The notes under the pieces: model-generated
What the model was told of the DNA's origin: nothing
Seen by the model: only the letters and a program-made list of their open reading frames with translations
Databases searched by the model: none
From: Thinopyrum elongatum
Taxonomy: Eukaryota > Streptophyta > Magnoliopsida > Poales > Poaceae
NCBI GenBank assembly: GCA_011799875.1
Contig: CM022297.1
Span: 516,059,207-516,123,206 of the forward strand
Reading direction: 5' to 3'
DNA length: 64,000 nt
Made by a program: the position numbers and the translations under genes
Shown here: in pieces, positions 1 to 11,797 of the stretch
Numbering within the stretch: the first letter of the stretch is position 1
How the letters are laid out: the number at the start of each line of letters is the position of its first letter

Positions 1-2625
1 CATGGAAGTAATTCATGATATCATGTGGTAAATAACACTAGCATCAGGCACATATAAAATAATAGGGCTATGGTAGCGCACACTAACAAATGATCCGGAA
101 CATACTGCAATACATACACAGGGTGCAAGCAAAGTCATCACGCAAGTTCGGAGCTCATGATAAGAGGTTGGCTTGCCTGGGGTTGAAGGAATACGCTGGG
201 TGGAAGTGCAATAAAACTCCGGGAAGATTTGCCGGAAAAGTTTCCCTCTCGAAGGGGCTGATCGAAGGGCAAGGGCAAAATGGTCATTTTCATAGTGTGA
301 AAACATTATGAAAATGATGCCATCGGAACGGGCTCGATGATCTGAAGACGTGGGCGTTGGTTTTACCTCAATCGGAGTTACGGTCGCGAAGTTAGCGTCG
401 TTCGTTCGTTAGGCAGAAAACATACAAAAACCTGTCCGTTTCTGGCCTTAACGGGTGAACGTCCACTATTTAATGGATTCGGCCGCTGGCTGAAAAAATG
501 AAAGCGCATTCCGGCGTTTACTCTTTCACTGAACGGAAAGCAGATTTAGCTGGGTGCGCCTCCACACATCCTGCTGGGCCCGGGCGCCGGTCACTTACAG
601 GTGGCCCCCAGCTCATCTCTTATCTCTCTCCTCTCTTCTCTTGCCCACGACCAGAGAACAGAGGAGGAGCAGGGGCGCTCGGCCGGCCTGACGCCGACGC
701 TTCCTGACGGCCCCGGCCGGGGTTCGGCCACCGGAGGACGCGGGAGGTGGCGCCGCACCGGAGAGACCCAGTAAGGGTTGCGGGAGAGGGCCGAGGTGCC
801 CACGGCGCCGGTCGTGGCGGACGGCAGGGGCAGCTCGGGCAACGGCCGCCAGTGCTCCGGTCATGGAAAAAAGGAGGCGAGGCACTAGGGGTGCTTGCGG
901 CGACGAGGGGAGCGCCATGGAGTGGCCTAGAGGGCGAGAGGGGGCTCAGGTGGCTCTAATTTGAGAGGAGGCCGACGGCAAGGCTTCGGCCATGGGAGGC
1001 AGGGAGAGCCCGGGGAGCTCAGCTGAGGGGACGAGGGGGTTGCTAGTGAGGAGAGGAGCTCGGGGCATGCCTTGAATAGCTGCGGGAGAAGGTTCGAGAG
1101 GGAGAGGAGCTGGCACCGAAGCTCCGCGAGGCATGGCGATACTCCGGCGGGGAATCCATGTCGGCACGGCCATCCATGGGCTAGAGGACAATGAGAAGAG
1201 GGCTCCAGAAGGCCCTCGCGCACGGTGGAGAGCTCGCCGATGCTCCCGGACAAGCTGGGACTCGCCGGAGACGGCTCCCGATGGCTCCAGTGCACAGGGC
1301 ACTGCATTTGGCGTGCTCTGCCCATGGTCACCACGTGGCCACGGCATTGCCACGCCCTACGCGATGCGAAAACTTGTCTAGGGGGTTCTCCACTCTTCCC
1401 TGAGCTGACCTGACCCCTCAAGTAAGAACAGGGAGGCCTGGTGTGACTACACCTAGGTCAAACAGTTTCCAGCAGCAAGGTGTTTGACATGTAGTGTGGC
1501 CACCACAGTGCTCTTCTTGGCTTGATCTCTGGCATGGGTCAATCATCTAGAAAGGTGGTCATCCTGGCCAAGGTTCAGCACCAATGAACCAGTCTAGACG
1601 GTACTTCCTTTGTAACCTTGCCCACTGACCAGAAATGACGATGAGGATGCTGGGGTCAAATGGCTGGATGGATTTGGATGATTTTTGGTGTAGGGTGATG
1701 ATTTGGTTATGAGAGCTCGCTGGAAAAGTTTTAGCTCAAATTGATCCTCTATGAGGGTACTTCCTTCACAGGGATGCCATCTGAACAGAAACTTAAGAAA
1801 ATTATAGCAAAGATTGCTTTGATGAATTGAGTTGATTTTTGGTTTAGAGTAGTAACATATCAATATGCACTACCCTGAAAAAATTCTGCTCAATTGGATC
1901 AAGGAATCAAGCACTTCCTTTACAAAATTTCAGACAAGGCAGAAACTTGTATTGGATCATGTGCTCAAATTTTGAACTGTGGAACATGAGGTTTGAAGGG
2001 AAATGGTGAAGATATGGATTGGGAAAGCTCCATAAATTATTTGGGATTCTTCCTAGCTACCAAAATGGTAGTTCCTTTGGAAAGGCCCCAAATGAAATAT
2101 TGGCTTTAAATAGGAAAATGCAATTTCCCTTATTTAATTATGGCCAATATTTTTATGAGAGCTCAATATGATCATAAAGAATATCTCCACAAGTTTTCAT
2201 GAACTTTGGAGATGAATAAATATTTTCTTGGATTTAATTCCTCAGAAAGGCAGAAAAAGGAATTAATTCTAGATGAAAAATATTGCATATGACTTGGCAA
2301 TATTTTTGCACATCTAGGGTTTATGAATGAAGGAGGATCTCCTGAAATTTTGGGAGGATTAACAGAGCAAGGAAAATGAGAGCTCCTTTGTAAACACAAA
2401 GGCAGGATTTCCAATTCCAATATTTTGGAACCAGGGTTTGAATGAGATTCGGGGTTTACTGGCAGGAGCTTGGCTGGCACAAGAGCATGGGAAAGGTACT
2501 GATAGGTTGAGGATTGTCTAGATTCACCTGGTCACTCACCAGATTCCAGAGGAAAAATTTGGGAGAGGAAAGCTAGGAAGGAATAACAGCACAAAAATCG
2601 ATAACCTAATTTTTGGGATGTTACA
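1..2625 (-). mobile_element. Gypsy-type LTR, minus orientation, entering from the left edge
   Basis: The right edge ends ...GGGATGTTACA, so on the minus strand this sequence begins TGTAACATCCC, a canonical TG start for a grass gypsy LTR. It abuts the RNase H reading frame of element A, and the next bases (ACAAA, 2626-2630) fit a 5-bp target duplication within the host pol codons. The interior has the usual look of a long Triticeae LTR: an AT-rich U3 part at 1450-2600 and a GC-rich part at 560-1440 with many spurious ORFs. The other end and partner LTR lie outside the window, so whether this is a solo LTR or the 5' LTR of a minus-strand element is open. No domain is encoded. Confidence 0.6.
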
Positions 2626-4328
2626 ACAAATTAAATGTTATTCATTATGCTAGTAAAACTCTAGACACTGCCCAACGCAATTATGCTACTACTGAAAAAG
2701 AATTTTTAGCGGTTGTGTTTGCTTGTGACAAATTTAGATCTTACATTGTTGATTCTAAAGTGATTGTTCACACTGATCATGCTGCTATAAAATATCTTAT
2801 GAAAAAGAAAGATGCTAAACCTAGACTTATTAGGTGGGTTCTTTTGCTACAAGAATTTGACTTACATATCACTCATAGAAAGGGAGCTGAGAACCCTGTT
2901 GCTGATAACTTGTCTAGGTTAGAAAATATTCTTGATGACCCACAATGTATTAATGATAATTTTTCTGATGAACAATTAGCTGCAATAAATGTTTCTCATA
3001 ACACTCCTTGGTATGCTAACTATGCAAATTACATTGTTGCTAAATACATACCACCTAGTTTCACATACCAACAAAGGAAAAAAATTCTTCTATGATTTAA
3101 GACATTACTTTTGGGATGACCCACATCTTTATAAAGGAGTAGATGGTATTATTAGACGTTGTGTACCTGAGCATGAACAGGGACAAATCTTACGGAAATG
3201 TCACTCCGAAGCTTATGGAGGGCATCATGCGGGAGATAGAACTGCTCACAAGGTATTGCAATCTGGTTTTTATTGGCCTACTCTCTTCAAGGATGCCCGT
3301 AAGTTTGTTTTATCTTATGATGAATGTCAAAGAATTGGAAATATTGGTAAGAGTCAAGAAATGCCTATGAATTATTCACTTGCTGTTGAACCATTTGATG
3401 TTTGGGGATTTGATTACATGGGACCTTTTCCTTCCTCTAATGGGTATACTCATATTTTGGTTGCTGTTGATTATGTCACTAAGTGGGTAGAAGCTATTCC
3501 AACTAGTAGCGCTGATCACAACACCTCTATTAAAATGCTTAAGGAAGTCATTTTCCCAAGGTTTGGAGTCCCTAGATATTTAATGACTGATGGTGGTTCC
3601 CATTTTATTCATGGTGCTTTCCGTAAAATGCTTGCTAAGTATGATGTCAACCATAGAATTGCATCACCCTATCATCCTCAGTCTAGTGGTCAAGTTGAAC
3701 TTAGCAATAGAGAAATAAAGTTAATTTTACAAAAAAACTGTCAATAGGTCCCGAAAGAATTGGTCTAAGAAATTAGATGATGCACTTTGGGCTTATACAA
3801 CAGTATATAAAAATCCCATGGATATGTCTCCTTATAAAATGGTTTATGGAAAAGCTTGTCATTTGCCTCTTGAGTTAGAACATAAAGAATATTGGGCAAT
3901 TAAAGAACTCAACTATGATTTGAAACATGTCGGTGAAAAGAGGTTATTTGATATTAGATGAATGGAGAACCCAAGCTTATGAAAATGCCATGTTATTTAA
4001 AGAAAAAGATAAAAGATGGCATGATAAGAGAATCCAAAAGCGTGAGTTTAAAGTTGGAGAATATGTTCTTTTGTACAACTCTTATTTCCGATTCTTTGCA
4101 GGAAAACTCCTCTCCAAATGGGAAGGACCCTATGTTATCGAGGAGGTTTATCGATCTGGAGCCATCAAAATAAATAATGCCGAGGGTACTAACCCGAAGG
4201 TTGTCAATGGGCAAAGAATAAAAAATTATATCTCAGGTACGCCCATCATTGTTGAAAGCAATATTATCCAAATTACGACACCGGAAGAACACATAAAGGA
4301 AACCTTCCGGAACATTCCAGAATCATGA
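2626..4328 (+). pseudogene. Gypsy pol fragment: RNase H and integrase, frameshifted
   Basis: The first frame (to 3095) gives the end of the RNase H domain, ending in the usual [13 protein letters not shown] segment. A second frame (about 3080-3747) carries the integrase. Its catalytic DDE residues are all present: Asp at 3412-3414, Asp at 3589-3591, and Glu at 3697-3699, with the D-35-E spacing typical of retroviral-type integrases. The zinc-binding HHCC motif is damaged: the first Cys of the usual CxxC is Tyr (3316-3318), while the second Cys (3325-3327) remains. A third frame (about 3950-4328) gives the integrase C-terminus. Frameshifts lie near 3080 and 3733, both in A-runs, and between 3925 and 3960. 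The product would have no activity. Confidence 0.9.
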
Positions 4329-4529
4329 AAAAAAGAGGAGGTACGTGATACAGTAAGTAAACGGACTCCGAAAAATCCGCAAAAATATTTTCTGTCAGTT
4401 TTGGAATATATCAAAAATTAGGAAAAAAAGAAACAACCAGGAAGGCACCCCTGGTGGGTTGTGCCCACCTCGGGTACCTTCCGGACTCTATTTTTCTTCC
4501 GTTTGCTTGTTTCCCAAGATAAAAAAATC

Positions 4530-4538
4530 TTTATATAC
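4530..4538 (+). promoter_or_regulatory. TATA-like motif ahead of the env-position ORF
   Basis: TTTATATACC lies about 80 bp before the ATG at 4619, followed by a run of C. A plausible 3' splice site (CCTGACAG, ending at 4608) also precedes the ORF. The frame could therefore be expressed either from its own promoter or by splicing, as is known for envelope-like genes of Athila elements. This is inferred from motifs only. Confidence 0.35.
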
Positions 4539-4618
4539 CCCCCAACCTATTGACCACCGTATCACGGAGAAATCTTCTGTTCTTTTTTTCTTGCTGTTTT
4601 CCTGACAGATTTGAAAAT

Positions 4619-5041
4619 ATGTCATCCCAAGATTCGGAGGGTGAGAGCTATGTTGCTGATTATATCTCAAACCCCAAGGTTTATGGTGATGAGGAGCACT
4701 ATAGCTGGACTTCGGAGGAGGAAGAAGATTATGGCCCTAAAGGGGAAGAGGAGACAAGCTCAGACGAAGATGAAGTTCCATTACCTCAACCTGGGGACAT
4801 GCACGTGGAATTCAAGAAGTCAAGTCTCCCCAACAAAGCAAAGAAACCTAAGATCCAGTTTATCCCCTTTCGTCTCTTGCAGGAAAACAAGCAAGAATTA
4901 TGCAAAAAGATATTAGAGCTCAAGCAGGAGATCAGTGACCTAAAGGAGGAAAATTTCATCCTCAAGCGTAAGCTAAGGAAGGCAGACAAACCCTCTACTT
5001 CATCAACACCACCTCCTTCTTCATCACCAAAGGAAAATTGA
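4619..5041 (+). CDS. Small acidic coiled-coil protein in the env position of element A
   Basis: An open frame of 140 codons follows pol, where Athila elements carry an envelope-like gene. ATG 4619 is chosen because upstream codons include the predicted splice acceptor and the protein from here has a clear design. The N-terminal half (about residues 1-70) is rich in Glu, Asp and Ser. A basic patch of Lys and Pro follows. Residues about 85-120 have the heptad look of a coiled coil (ILELKQEISDLKEEN). The C-terminus is Ser/Pro/Thr rich. There is no signal peptide or membrane segment, so an envelope role is not supported. It is open even though the neighbouring pol is broken, but it is short enough for this to be chance. 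The function is unknown. Confidence 0.55.
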   Translation: MSSQDSEGESYVADYISNPKVYGDEEHYSWTSEEEEDYGPKGEEETSSDEDEVPLPQPGDMHVEFKKSSLPNKAKKPKIQFIPFRLLQENKQELCKKILELKQEISDLKEENFILKRKLRKADKPSTSSTPPPSSSPKEN

Positions 5042-6402
5042 GTATCGGGTATGGGCACTCCCCTTGGCTTGTGCCAAGCTTGGGGGAGGTGCCCCGGTAT
5101 CGTATCACCTCCACTATCTTTTGTCTTTACTTATCTTAGTTCGATCCATTGTTATCTTTTACTTTAAGATGAATAAAAGTTTAGTTCGATCCTTTCTTTT
5201 CGAGTGTTTGCTTAGTGATCTATCCTTGTAATCGTGTGCAAGATTTATAATAAAGTTTAGTTTGAAGTTTAGTTTTCTTTATTTTCATGTTCAATAAAAA
5301 TAAAGGAAATAAATGAAAAAGATCATATACTAATCTTACGGTAAGTAATGACATCACATAAGGAAGAGTATAAGTAGAAAATCTTATTGGAGATTTACAA
5401 ACATAGCATTGGTCAATAATTCCGCACTAAGTAGAGATACTACTTGTGCATCCAAAACACTTAACCCCAAATCTTGTTTTGAGAGTCCACCATACCTACC
5501 TATGGATTGAGTAAGATCCTTCAAGTAAGTTTTCATCGATGCAAAAAGGTAATAAAAATTGCTTCTAAAAGTGTTGGATCATTTAGTGTAAGAGAAAATT
5601 GAGCGTTGTACGAACTTGTGATGGCAAAGAATAAAAGCGACAGACTGCATAATAAAGGTTGCTATCATAAGGGGCAATATAACGTGAGATTTTTTTGCAC
5701 TAAGAGATTGAGCATACAAACGAAAAGCGCATGGCAACCTCTGCTTCCCTCTGCGAAGGGCCTATCTTTTACCTTTATGTATTTACTTTTATGCAAGAGT
5801 CAAAGTATTTCTCTCTATTCCTTTTTATTTTTCTCTTTTGGCAAGCAACATGTGGTGAGGAAAGATCTAGGCACATATATCCAGTTGGATATGGGAAGCA
5901 TGAGTTATTATTGTTCACATCACCCTTGAGGTGAATATGTTGGGTGGCGAAAACTATAAGCCCCTAACTTTCTATGTGTCCGGTTGAAACTTTTTGCTCA
6001 TGTGTATGATGTGAGTGTTAGCAATCATAGAAGACTATATGATGGTTGAGTATGTGGACTTGCCAAAAAGGCTCCGATACATGACCCTTCCTGAAAATAT
6101 GATGAATTGTAGTTGCAAAGTTGACTGAGAACATAGTTTGTTGGTTTTCAATAGAGTTTATGCCTTATACTTCGATGTTGTGATGAATTGTTACTTGTTC
6201 ATGAGAAGTCTATGATAGAAGTTATATGATAAAAGTTCTATGATAAAGTTTTATGTTAAAGTTTGTTGCTGTTACAATAATATACATGATGCTTCTATGT
6301 CCGTATTTTGTTTTTATCGACACCTCTCTCACTAAGCATGTGGACATGTTTTTCGATTTCGGTTTTCGCTTGAGGACAAGCGAGGTCTAAGCTTGGGGGA
6401 GT
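5042..6402 (+). other. Noncoding 3' internal region of element A with two PPT-like motifs
   Basis: No supported gene lies in these 1.36 kb. The true polypurine tract (AAGCTTGGGGGAGT, 6389-6402) directly precedes the LTR. A near-identical AAGCTTGGGGGAGGT occurs at 5076-5090, right after the small ORF. The 5600-6260 part is homologous, in inverted orientation, to fragment E at 42531-43172, which identifies E. Confidence 0.75.
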
Positions 6403-6672
6403 TGATACGTCCATTTTGCATCATGTTTTCCTACCGTTATTTACATTGTTTTTATGTATAATAATGCTTTTTGGAGTAATTCTAATGCCTTTTCTCTATG
6501 CAAGGTTCACACAAAGAGGGAGAATACCGGCAGCTGGAATTCTGGACCTGAAAAAGCTACGTCAGGCCACCTATTCTGCACAACTCCAAATGAGCTGAAA
6601 CTTCACGGAGAATTTTTATGGAATATATAAGAATTATTGTAGAAAATAAGTACCAGAGGGGGCCCACCAGGT

Positions 6673-6730
6673 GGGCACAACCCACCTGGGCGCGCCAGGG
6701 AGCCCTGGCGCGCCCTGGTGGGTTGTGCCC
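6673..6730. repeat. 58-bp near-perfect palindrome just upstream of the LTR TATA box
   Basis: Two 28-bp arms centred on 6701/6702 pair with a single mismatch and a 2-nt centre. Each arm holds GGGCACAACCCACC followed by GGCGCGCC. The palindrome ends about 30 bp before the TATA box of element A's LTR. Confidence 0.9.
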
Positions 6731-6760
6731 TCCTCGGCCCACCTCAGGTGCCCCTCTTCT

Positions 6761-6770
6761 TGTATATAAG
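6761..6770 (+). promoter_or_regulatory. TATA box of the element A LTR
   Basis: TGTATATAAG is placed as expected for the U3 core promoter of this LTR, 360 bp from the LTR start. Confidence 0.6.
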
Positions 6771-7691
6771 TCATTTTGACCTAGAAAAAAAAAGGAGAGG
6801 ACTTTCGAGACGAAGCGCCGCCGTCTCGAGGAGGAACTTGGGCAGGAGCACTTTTCCCCTCCGGCGGAGCGATTTCGCCGGGGAAACTTCCCTCCCAGAG
6901 GGGGAAATCATCGTCATCGTCATCACCAATAACTCTCCGATCTTGGGGAGGGCAATCTCCATCAACATCTTCAACAGCACCATCTCCTCTCCAACCCTAG
7001 TTCATCTCTTGTGTTCAATCTTTGTACCAGAACCTTAGATTGGTGCTTGTGGGTGACTAGTAGTGTTGATTACACCTTGTAGTTGATTACTATATGGTTT
7101 ATTTGGTGGAAGATTATAAGTTCAGATCCATTATGCTATTTAATACCCCTCTGATCTTGAGCATGAGTATCATTTGTGAGTAGTTACTTTTGTTCTTGAG
7201 GTCACGGGAGAAATCTTGTTGCAAGTAATCATGTGAACTTGATATGTGTTCGATATTTTGATAGTATGTATGTTGTGATTCCCTTAGTGGTGTCATGTGA
7301 ACGTCGACTACATGACACTTCACCATATTTGGGCCTAAGGGAATGTATTGTGGAGTAGTTATTAGATGATGGGTTGCCAGAGTGACAGAAGCTTAAACCC
7401 TAGTTTATGCGCTATTCCGTAAGGGACTGATTTGGATCCAAAAGTTTAATGCTATGGTTAGATTTATTCTTAATACTTTTCTCGTAGTTGCGGATGCTTG
7501 AGAGGGGGTTAATCATAAGTAGGAGGCTTGTTCAAGTAAGAACTGCACCTAAGCACCGGTCCACCCACATATCAAATTATCAAAGTAGCGAACACAAATC
7601 AAACCAACATGATGAAAGTGACTGGATGAAATTACCATGTACACTCAAGAACGCTTTGCTTATCATAAGAGACTGTTTTGGCCTGTCCAAT

Positions 7692-10600
7692 TGTAATACC
7701 CCTGTGTAATAAGCACTGTGACATAATGATAATCATGCCAAGTCATACCCATTTGCAATGCTAGATCACAGTGGTTAAACACTTCATTTCAAATTCCTCT
7801 CTGAAATAAATTCAAATTCAAAGTGAAAATAAAAGTTGTTCCAAAGTGGAAACTAAAATGTTCATAATGTTGCAAATAATCCCAAGGCAATTATAAAATA
7901 GAAACCAATATTTTTGGAACTCACAAAAATGCCCCTGGACTTTAAACAGTAGTCCAGCAGCATTAATCCGTCTCTTTTCAATTTCTAAAAAAATATCTAA
8001 CCTATTTATTTGGCCTCCAAACTTTTGCCGGCAGAGCCAAATATTACCAAGAAATATTGGGGCTTAGTCCCACTTCTTTCTAAAATATTTGGTGGCCCAC
8101 AGAAATCATTTTCTACCTCTGTTAAATAAGTAAAAGAAAAACAGAAACAGAAATAAAGAAAAAGTCCAGAGGCCACTTACCTGGCAGGCCCAGCAGTGCA
8201 TAGCACCTGGAGGCCCAGCCCATCAACCGAGTCGCCTCCCTCCTCCGTCGCCGTGTCGCCACCGCACGCGCCCGAGCTGGCGATCCGCCACGCGCCGGCC
8301 ATCCGTGCCTCCCCGACGAGGTTAAGGGCTACCCCGAGCCTCTCCTCTCCCCCTGGAACACTAGATTCCCCTCCATTTTCCCCCTGCCCCGTCTGTCTCG
8401 ATCTGGACTAGAGCCGAGCGCCACCGTCGCCGTGACCTCGACGTAGGCGAGGCCACCGAGCTCCCCCTGCCCTCTTGTCGAGTCCTTCCGCTCCGCCGTT
8501 GTCTTCCGCATCGCCTGCTACTGCTGGGTCAAGCTGGGAGCCGCGGTGGCGAGCGTCTCGAGCTCGTCTTCTTCCTCAGCTCCGGCAAGTTCTTCCGACG
8601 AATTCGCCGCCTCTGTTGCTCCTAATCCGTCGCCGGGCCATCTTGCGCCTGCTCGGTGAGCTTCTCCCCCTCTTCCCTCTTTTCCCGGGCCTTTTCCATG
8701 CTCGTAGCTGTCGTTTTCGACAAGGCCGAACTCACCGCCGTAGCTGTGCCCGCCGCCGTAGCCATTGCTGCCGCAGCTCGTGTCCAAGCTCGCTACCGAG
8801 CTCCTGGAGCTCCAAGAAGCCCAGCGAGCCCCCGCGCGCGTTTCCTCGTTCTCCCTAGTGCCGATCCCGAGCGCGACCGAACTCCAGCGTCCGCCATGGT
8901 GGTCGCCGTCGATGTTATAGCCCTCCCCGTGGCAAACCGAGCCCACTGGCGTGCGTGGGATCGAGTGGCCATTCCAGAGCACTTAATCGCGCCCAAAATG
9001 ACGCACCACAGACAAAACCCGGGCTCGCCGGAGTTGTCACCGTCATTTCGGCTCGCCGGAGAGCTCCGGTGGCCGGCGTCCGATGTGGACGGCCGGGCCC
9101 CACCTTTGAGCCACTGACTGCGGGCCCCCGCGGGCCCCTTTGCCCTGTTGACCGGGTCAACGTCAGATTACTGTTCACCCATGGACGCTGACGTGTGGGC
9201 CCGTGCGACTAATTAACTATTTTGACTAGCTAATTAACCCAGTCAGATTAGCTGAGGCACTGACAGTAGGGCCCCACCTACTAATTAACCCTGTTAGTTT
9301 GTTTTAATCCTCTGTTAAACCCAGAGAGGCTGACAGGTGGGCCCCACCTGTCAGTTTGACCCAGTTAGCAGCCCAGCTGATGGCTGACGCATCGCTGATG
9401 TCATGCTGATGCAGTAATCCTTTCTCTGTTATTTAAATAATTTCAGAAAATAGTTTAAAACTCTGAAGAATTCGTAACTTTCAAACCGTAGCTCGGATCG
9501 AAAAACTTTCTACATGAAAGTTGCTCAGAACAACGAGACGAATCCAAACATGCAGTCCGTTCGTCTGCCACACGTCCCTAACTATCCGAACATGGAACCG
9601 TCCCCCTTCGGTCATCTGTCTGACAAATGTACTGAACCGGGAAAACACTCCTGGATGGTTTCCCCCTTCCTCGGTGACGTGCAACCATACGTTAGGACAC
9701 ATCCGGCACTGCACATTGTCATGTCATGCTCTTGTTTGCTTTATATTTACTGTTTCCTCCCCCTCTTCTCTCTTGATAGAGCCCCGGAGGCCGACGCAGC
9801 TCCGGAGATTGACGACCCCTGACGACCTTGCCTTTGCCACAGAGCAACCAGGCAAGCCCCCCCCCCCCTTTGATCATCCCGATATCGCCTATTCTATTTT
9901 CTCATGCTTGCATTAGATTTTGCTATTATAAATGATTGCTCCTATTCTGCTGCATAGCCTGTTTATTGTAACCTGCTGTTGATACCTTCCTGTTCATCCT
10001 AAACTGTTTAGAATAGACTGGGTAGAGCCCCATCAGTGACCCCCCACTTATCCCGACTGCCCCGCTGGAGTATCAGAAGACCCGACCAATGGGATCGAAG
10101 ACCAGGACCCGGCACCGCACCTCACTTCCCCCTTAGTTGCTCGACACTACTGGGTTACTATCAAGTGCCGAGGGTGATACCTCGTCAGCACTTCTGATGA
10201 TAACCTTGTAGGTTAGTTAATCGGTCGTGGTCAGAGAGGGTGATTCCTCCTACACCACCCCCGATAACGACGAAGTCGTGCCACACCTCAAGTGTGGACC
10301 TCGAGGGTGATTCCTCCTACGTCCACCTTGATATTACATCAGGTGGGAGTTCAACGAGGGTGATGCCTCGGATTCCCCCTTGATATGGTAGCCACACGGA
10401 TGTCTTACATAACTGATGATACTGCTACTTGGTAATGCGGGCCGACCCTGAGGGGTACCCGCGAATGATGGATAGTTACCCGTGAGTTATTTTACGAGGC
10501 GCGGCCGGGCATTCTTAGCCCTTGAAGCAAGTCCTCGAGACGGGGCGACGGGGTCACATCGATCGCGAGTCTCTGCTTGTTACCGCAAGCCCCTAGTCCT

Positions 10601-11797
10601 CTAACGATTTGGATATTTGATCCGAGCCGGCCTATGGTCGAATAGCACTAACCATCACGTGGGAAGAGTTATGGGCACTCTGCATCGTAGCATCAGCCGA
10701 AAGCTCTGTCAGACGTCCAGTTCAGCATCGCGGCACGGCTGGGCCGGCGCCATCCTGAGGGGTGGTACCTGGATCCGCGTGTGCGCAACGACCCGGAGGG
10801 CGAGGGGCGATGGCCCAAGACCCCCTTGCGCTTAGGAGGTAGACCGGCGGGGACCTCTCTGCTGAGCTATAGGTAGGGTTGCGGTGTATCGTTTGGCCGA
10901 GGCCGGGCATGACCCAGAAAAGTGTGTCCGGCCGGAGTTAATCGAGCGTGATGGGTAAGTTGGTGCACCCCTGCAGGGAAGAACACATCTATCGATAGCC
11001 GGTCCTACGGTAAAGGACACTCGGGGTTGTATCCCGATTGGTACAACTAGAACTTGAGATGGTACCTGGATATGTGGCTCCGGGATCGCTTTCTCGCAGG
11101 GAGTCGAGAAAGGATCTCTGGGCGAGACCGTTACTTGATACTACTACTACTTTACATTATGCTATACTGTACTCTTCTAATGCTGCAAGATCGTTGAAGA
11201 TGTTTGAAGTTGCTGAAGATGCTAGTCTTCGATAGGACTAGGTTTTCTCTCTATTCTGGCATTTTCTGCAGCCCAGTCCACATAAACAGCCTTCCTTTGA
11301 AAATGTTGCATATGTAGTGTAGATCCTTGCTTGCTGAGTACTTCCGAGTACTCACGGTTGCTTTGCTTTCTTTTTCTCCCCATACCAGTTTGTCGTGACC
11401 AGATGACGGAGCCCCTGAGAACGCTGCCCCGCCGATGACTACTTCTACCACCCCGAGGATGGCTACTACTTCGAGATGGCTGACGACCAGGAGTAGGTTC
11501 GGAGGGTCCTAGGCAGGAGGCCTACGCCTTTCGATCGTAGCTTTTGTTTTGCCCCGCCTTCTTAGGGCTTCTCTGTCTTTCTTTTTATATCTGTACTCAG
11601 ATATCTGATGCTTCCGCTGACGCTTGTATGCCATCGAGCTATGTATTCGAGCCCTCGAGGCCCTGGCTTGTAATATAAAGCTTGTATGACTTTATTTATG
11701 TTTTAGAGTTGTGTTGTGATATCTTCAAGTGAGTCCTTAGGCTTGATCGTGTGCATATGCGTGTATGATTAGTGCACGATTAAGCCGGGGCGTCTCA
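7692..11797 (+). mobile_element. Solo LTR (about 4.1 kb) of another gypsy family inside element A's LTR
   Basis: It begins TGTAATACCCC and ends ...GGGGCGTCTCA. Both flanks belong to one continuous LTR of element A (left ...GGCCTGTCC, right CCTTTGCC...), so the segment is an insertion. No internal domain or second LTR is present, which is the signature of a solo LTR left by LTR-LTR recombination. The putative 5-bp target copies are CCAAT (7687-7691) and CCTTT (11798-11802), two mismatches, so the duplication has decayed or the boundary is off by a few bases. The interior has an AT-rich U3 part (7692-8170), a GC-rich part (8190-9130) full of accidental ORFs, and a short tandem motif at 10169-10380. 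Confidence 0.75.
10169..10380 (+). repeat. Four spaced copies of GAGGGTGATNCCTC within the solo LTR
   Basis: Copies start near 10169, 10235, 10302 and 10355, spaced about 53-67 bp. They look like a decayed tandem repeat. Function unknown. Confidence 0.6.

Noticed and set aside
591..1421. Overlapping long ORFs on both strands in the left LTR
   Set aside because: They lie in GC-rich LTR sequence, are open in several frames at once and have no domain; composition explains them.
8196..9178. ORFs of up to 154 codons in the solo LTR
   Set aside because: Same reason: GC-rich LTR body, both strands open, Pro/Arg/Ser-rich translations without family resemblance.
9857..9869. Poly-C run as a functional signal
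   Set aside because: Simple homopolymer; could also be a sequencing artefact.
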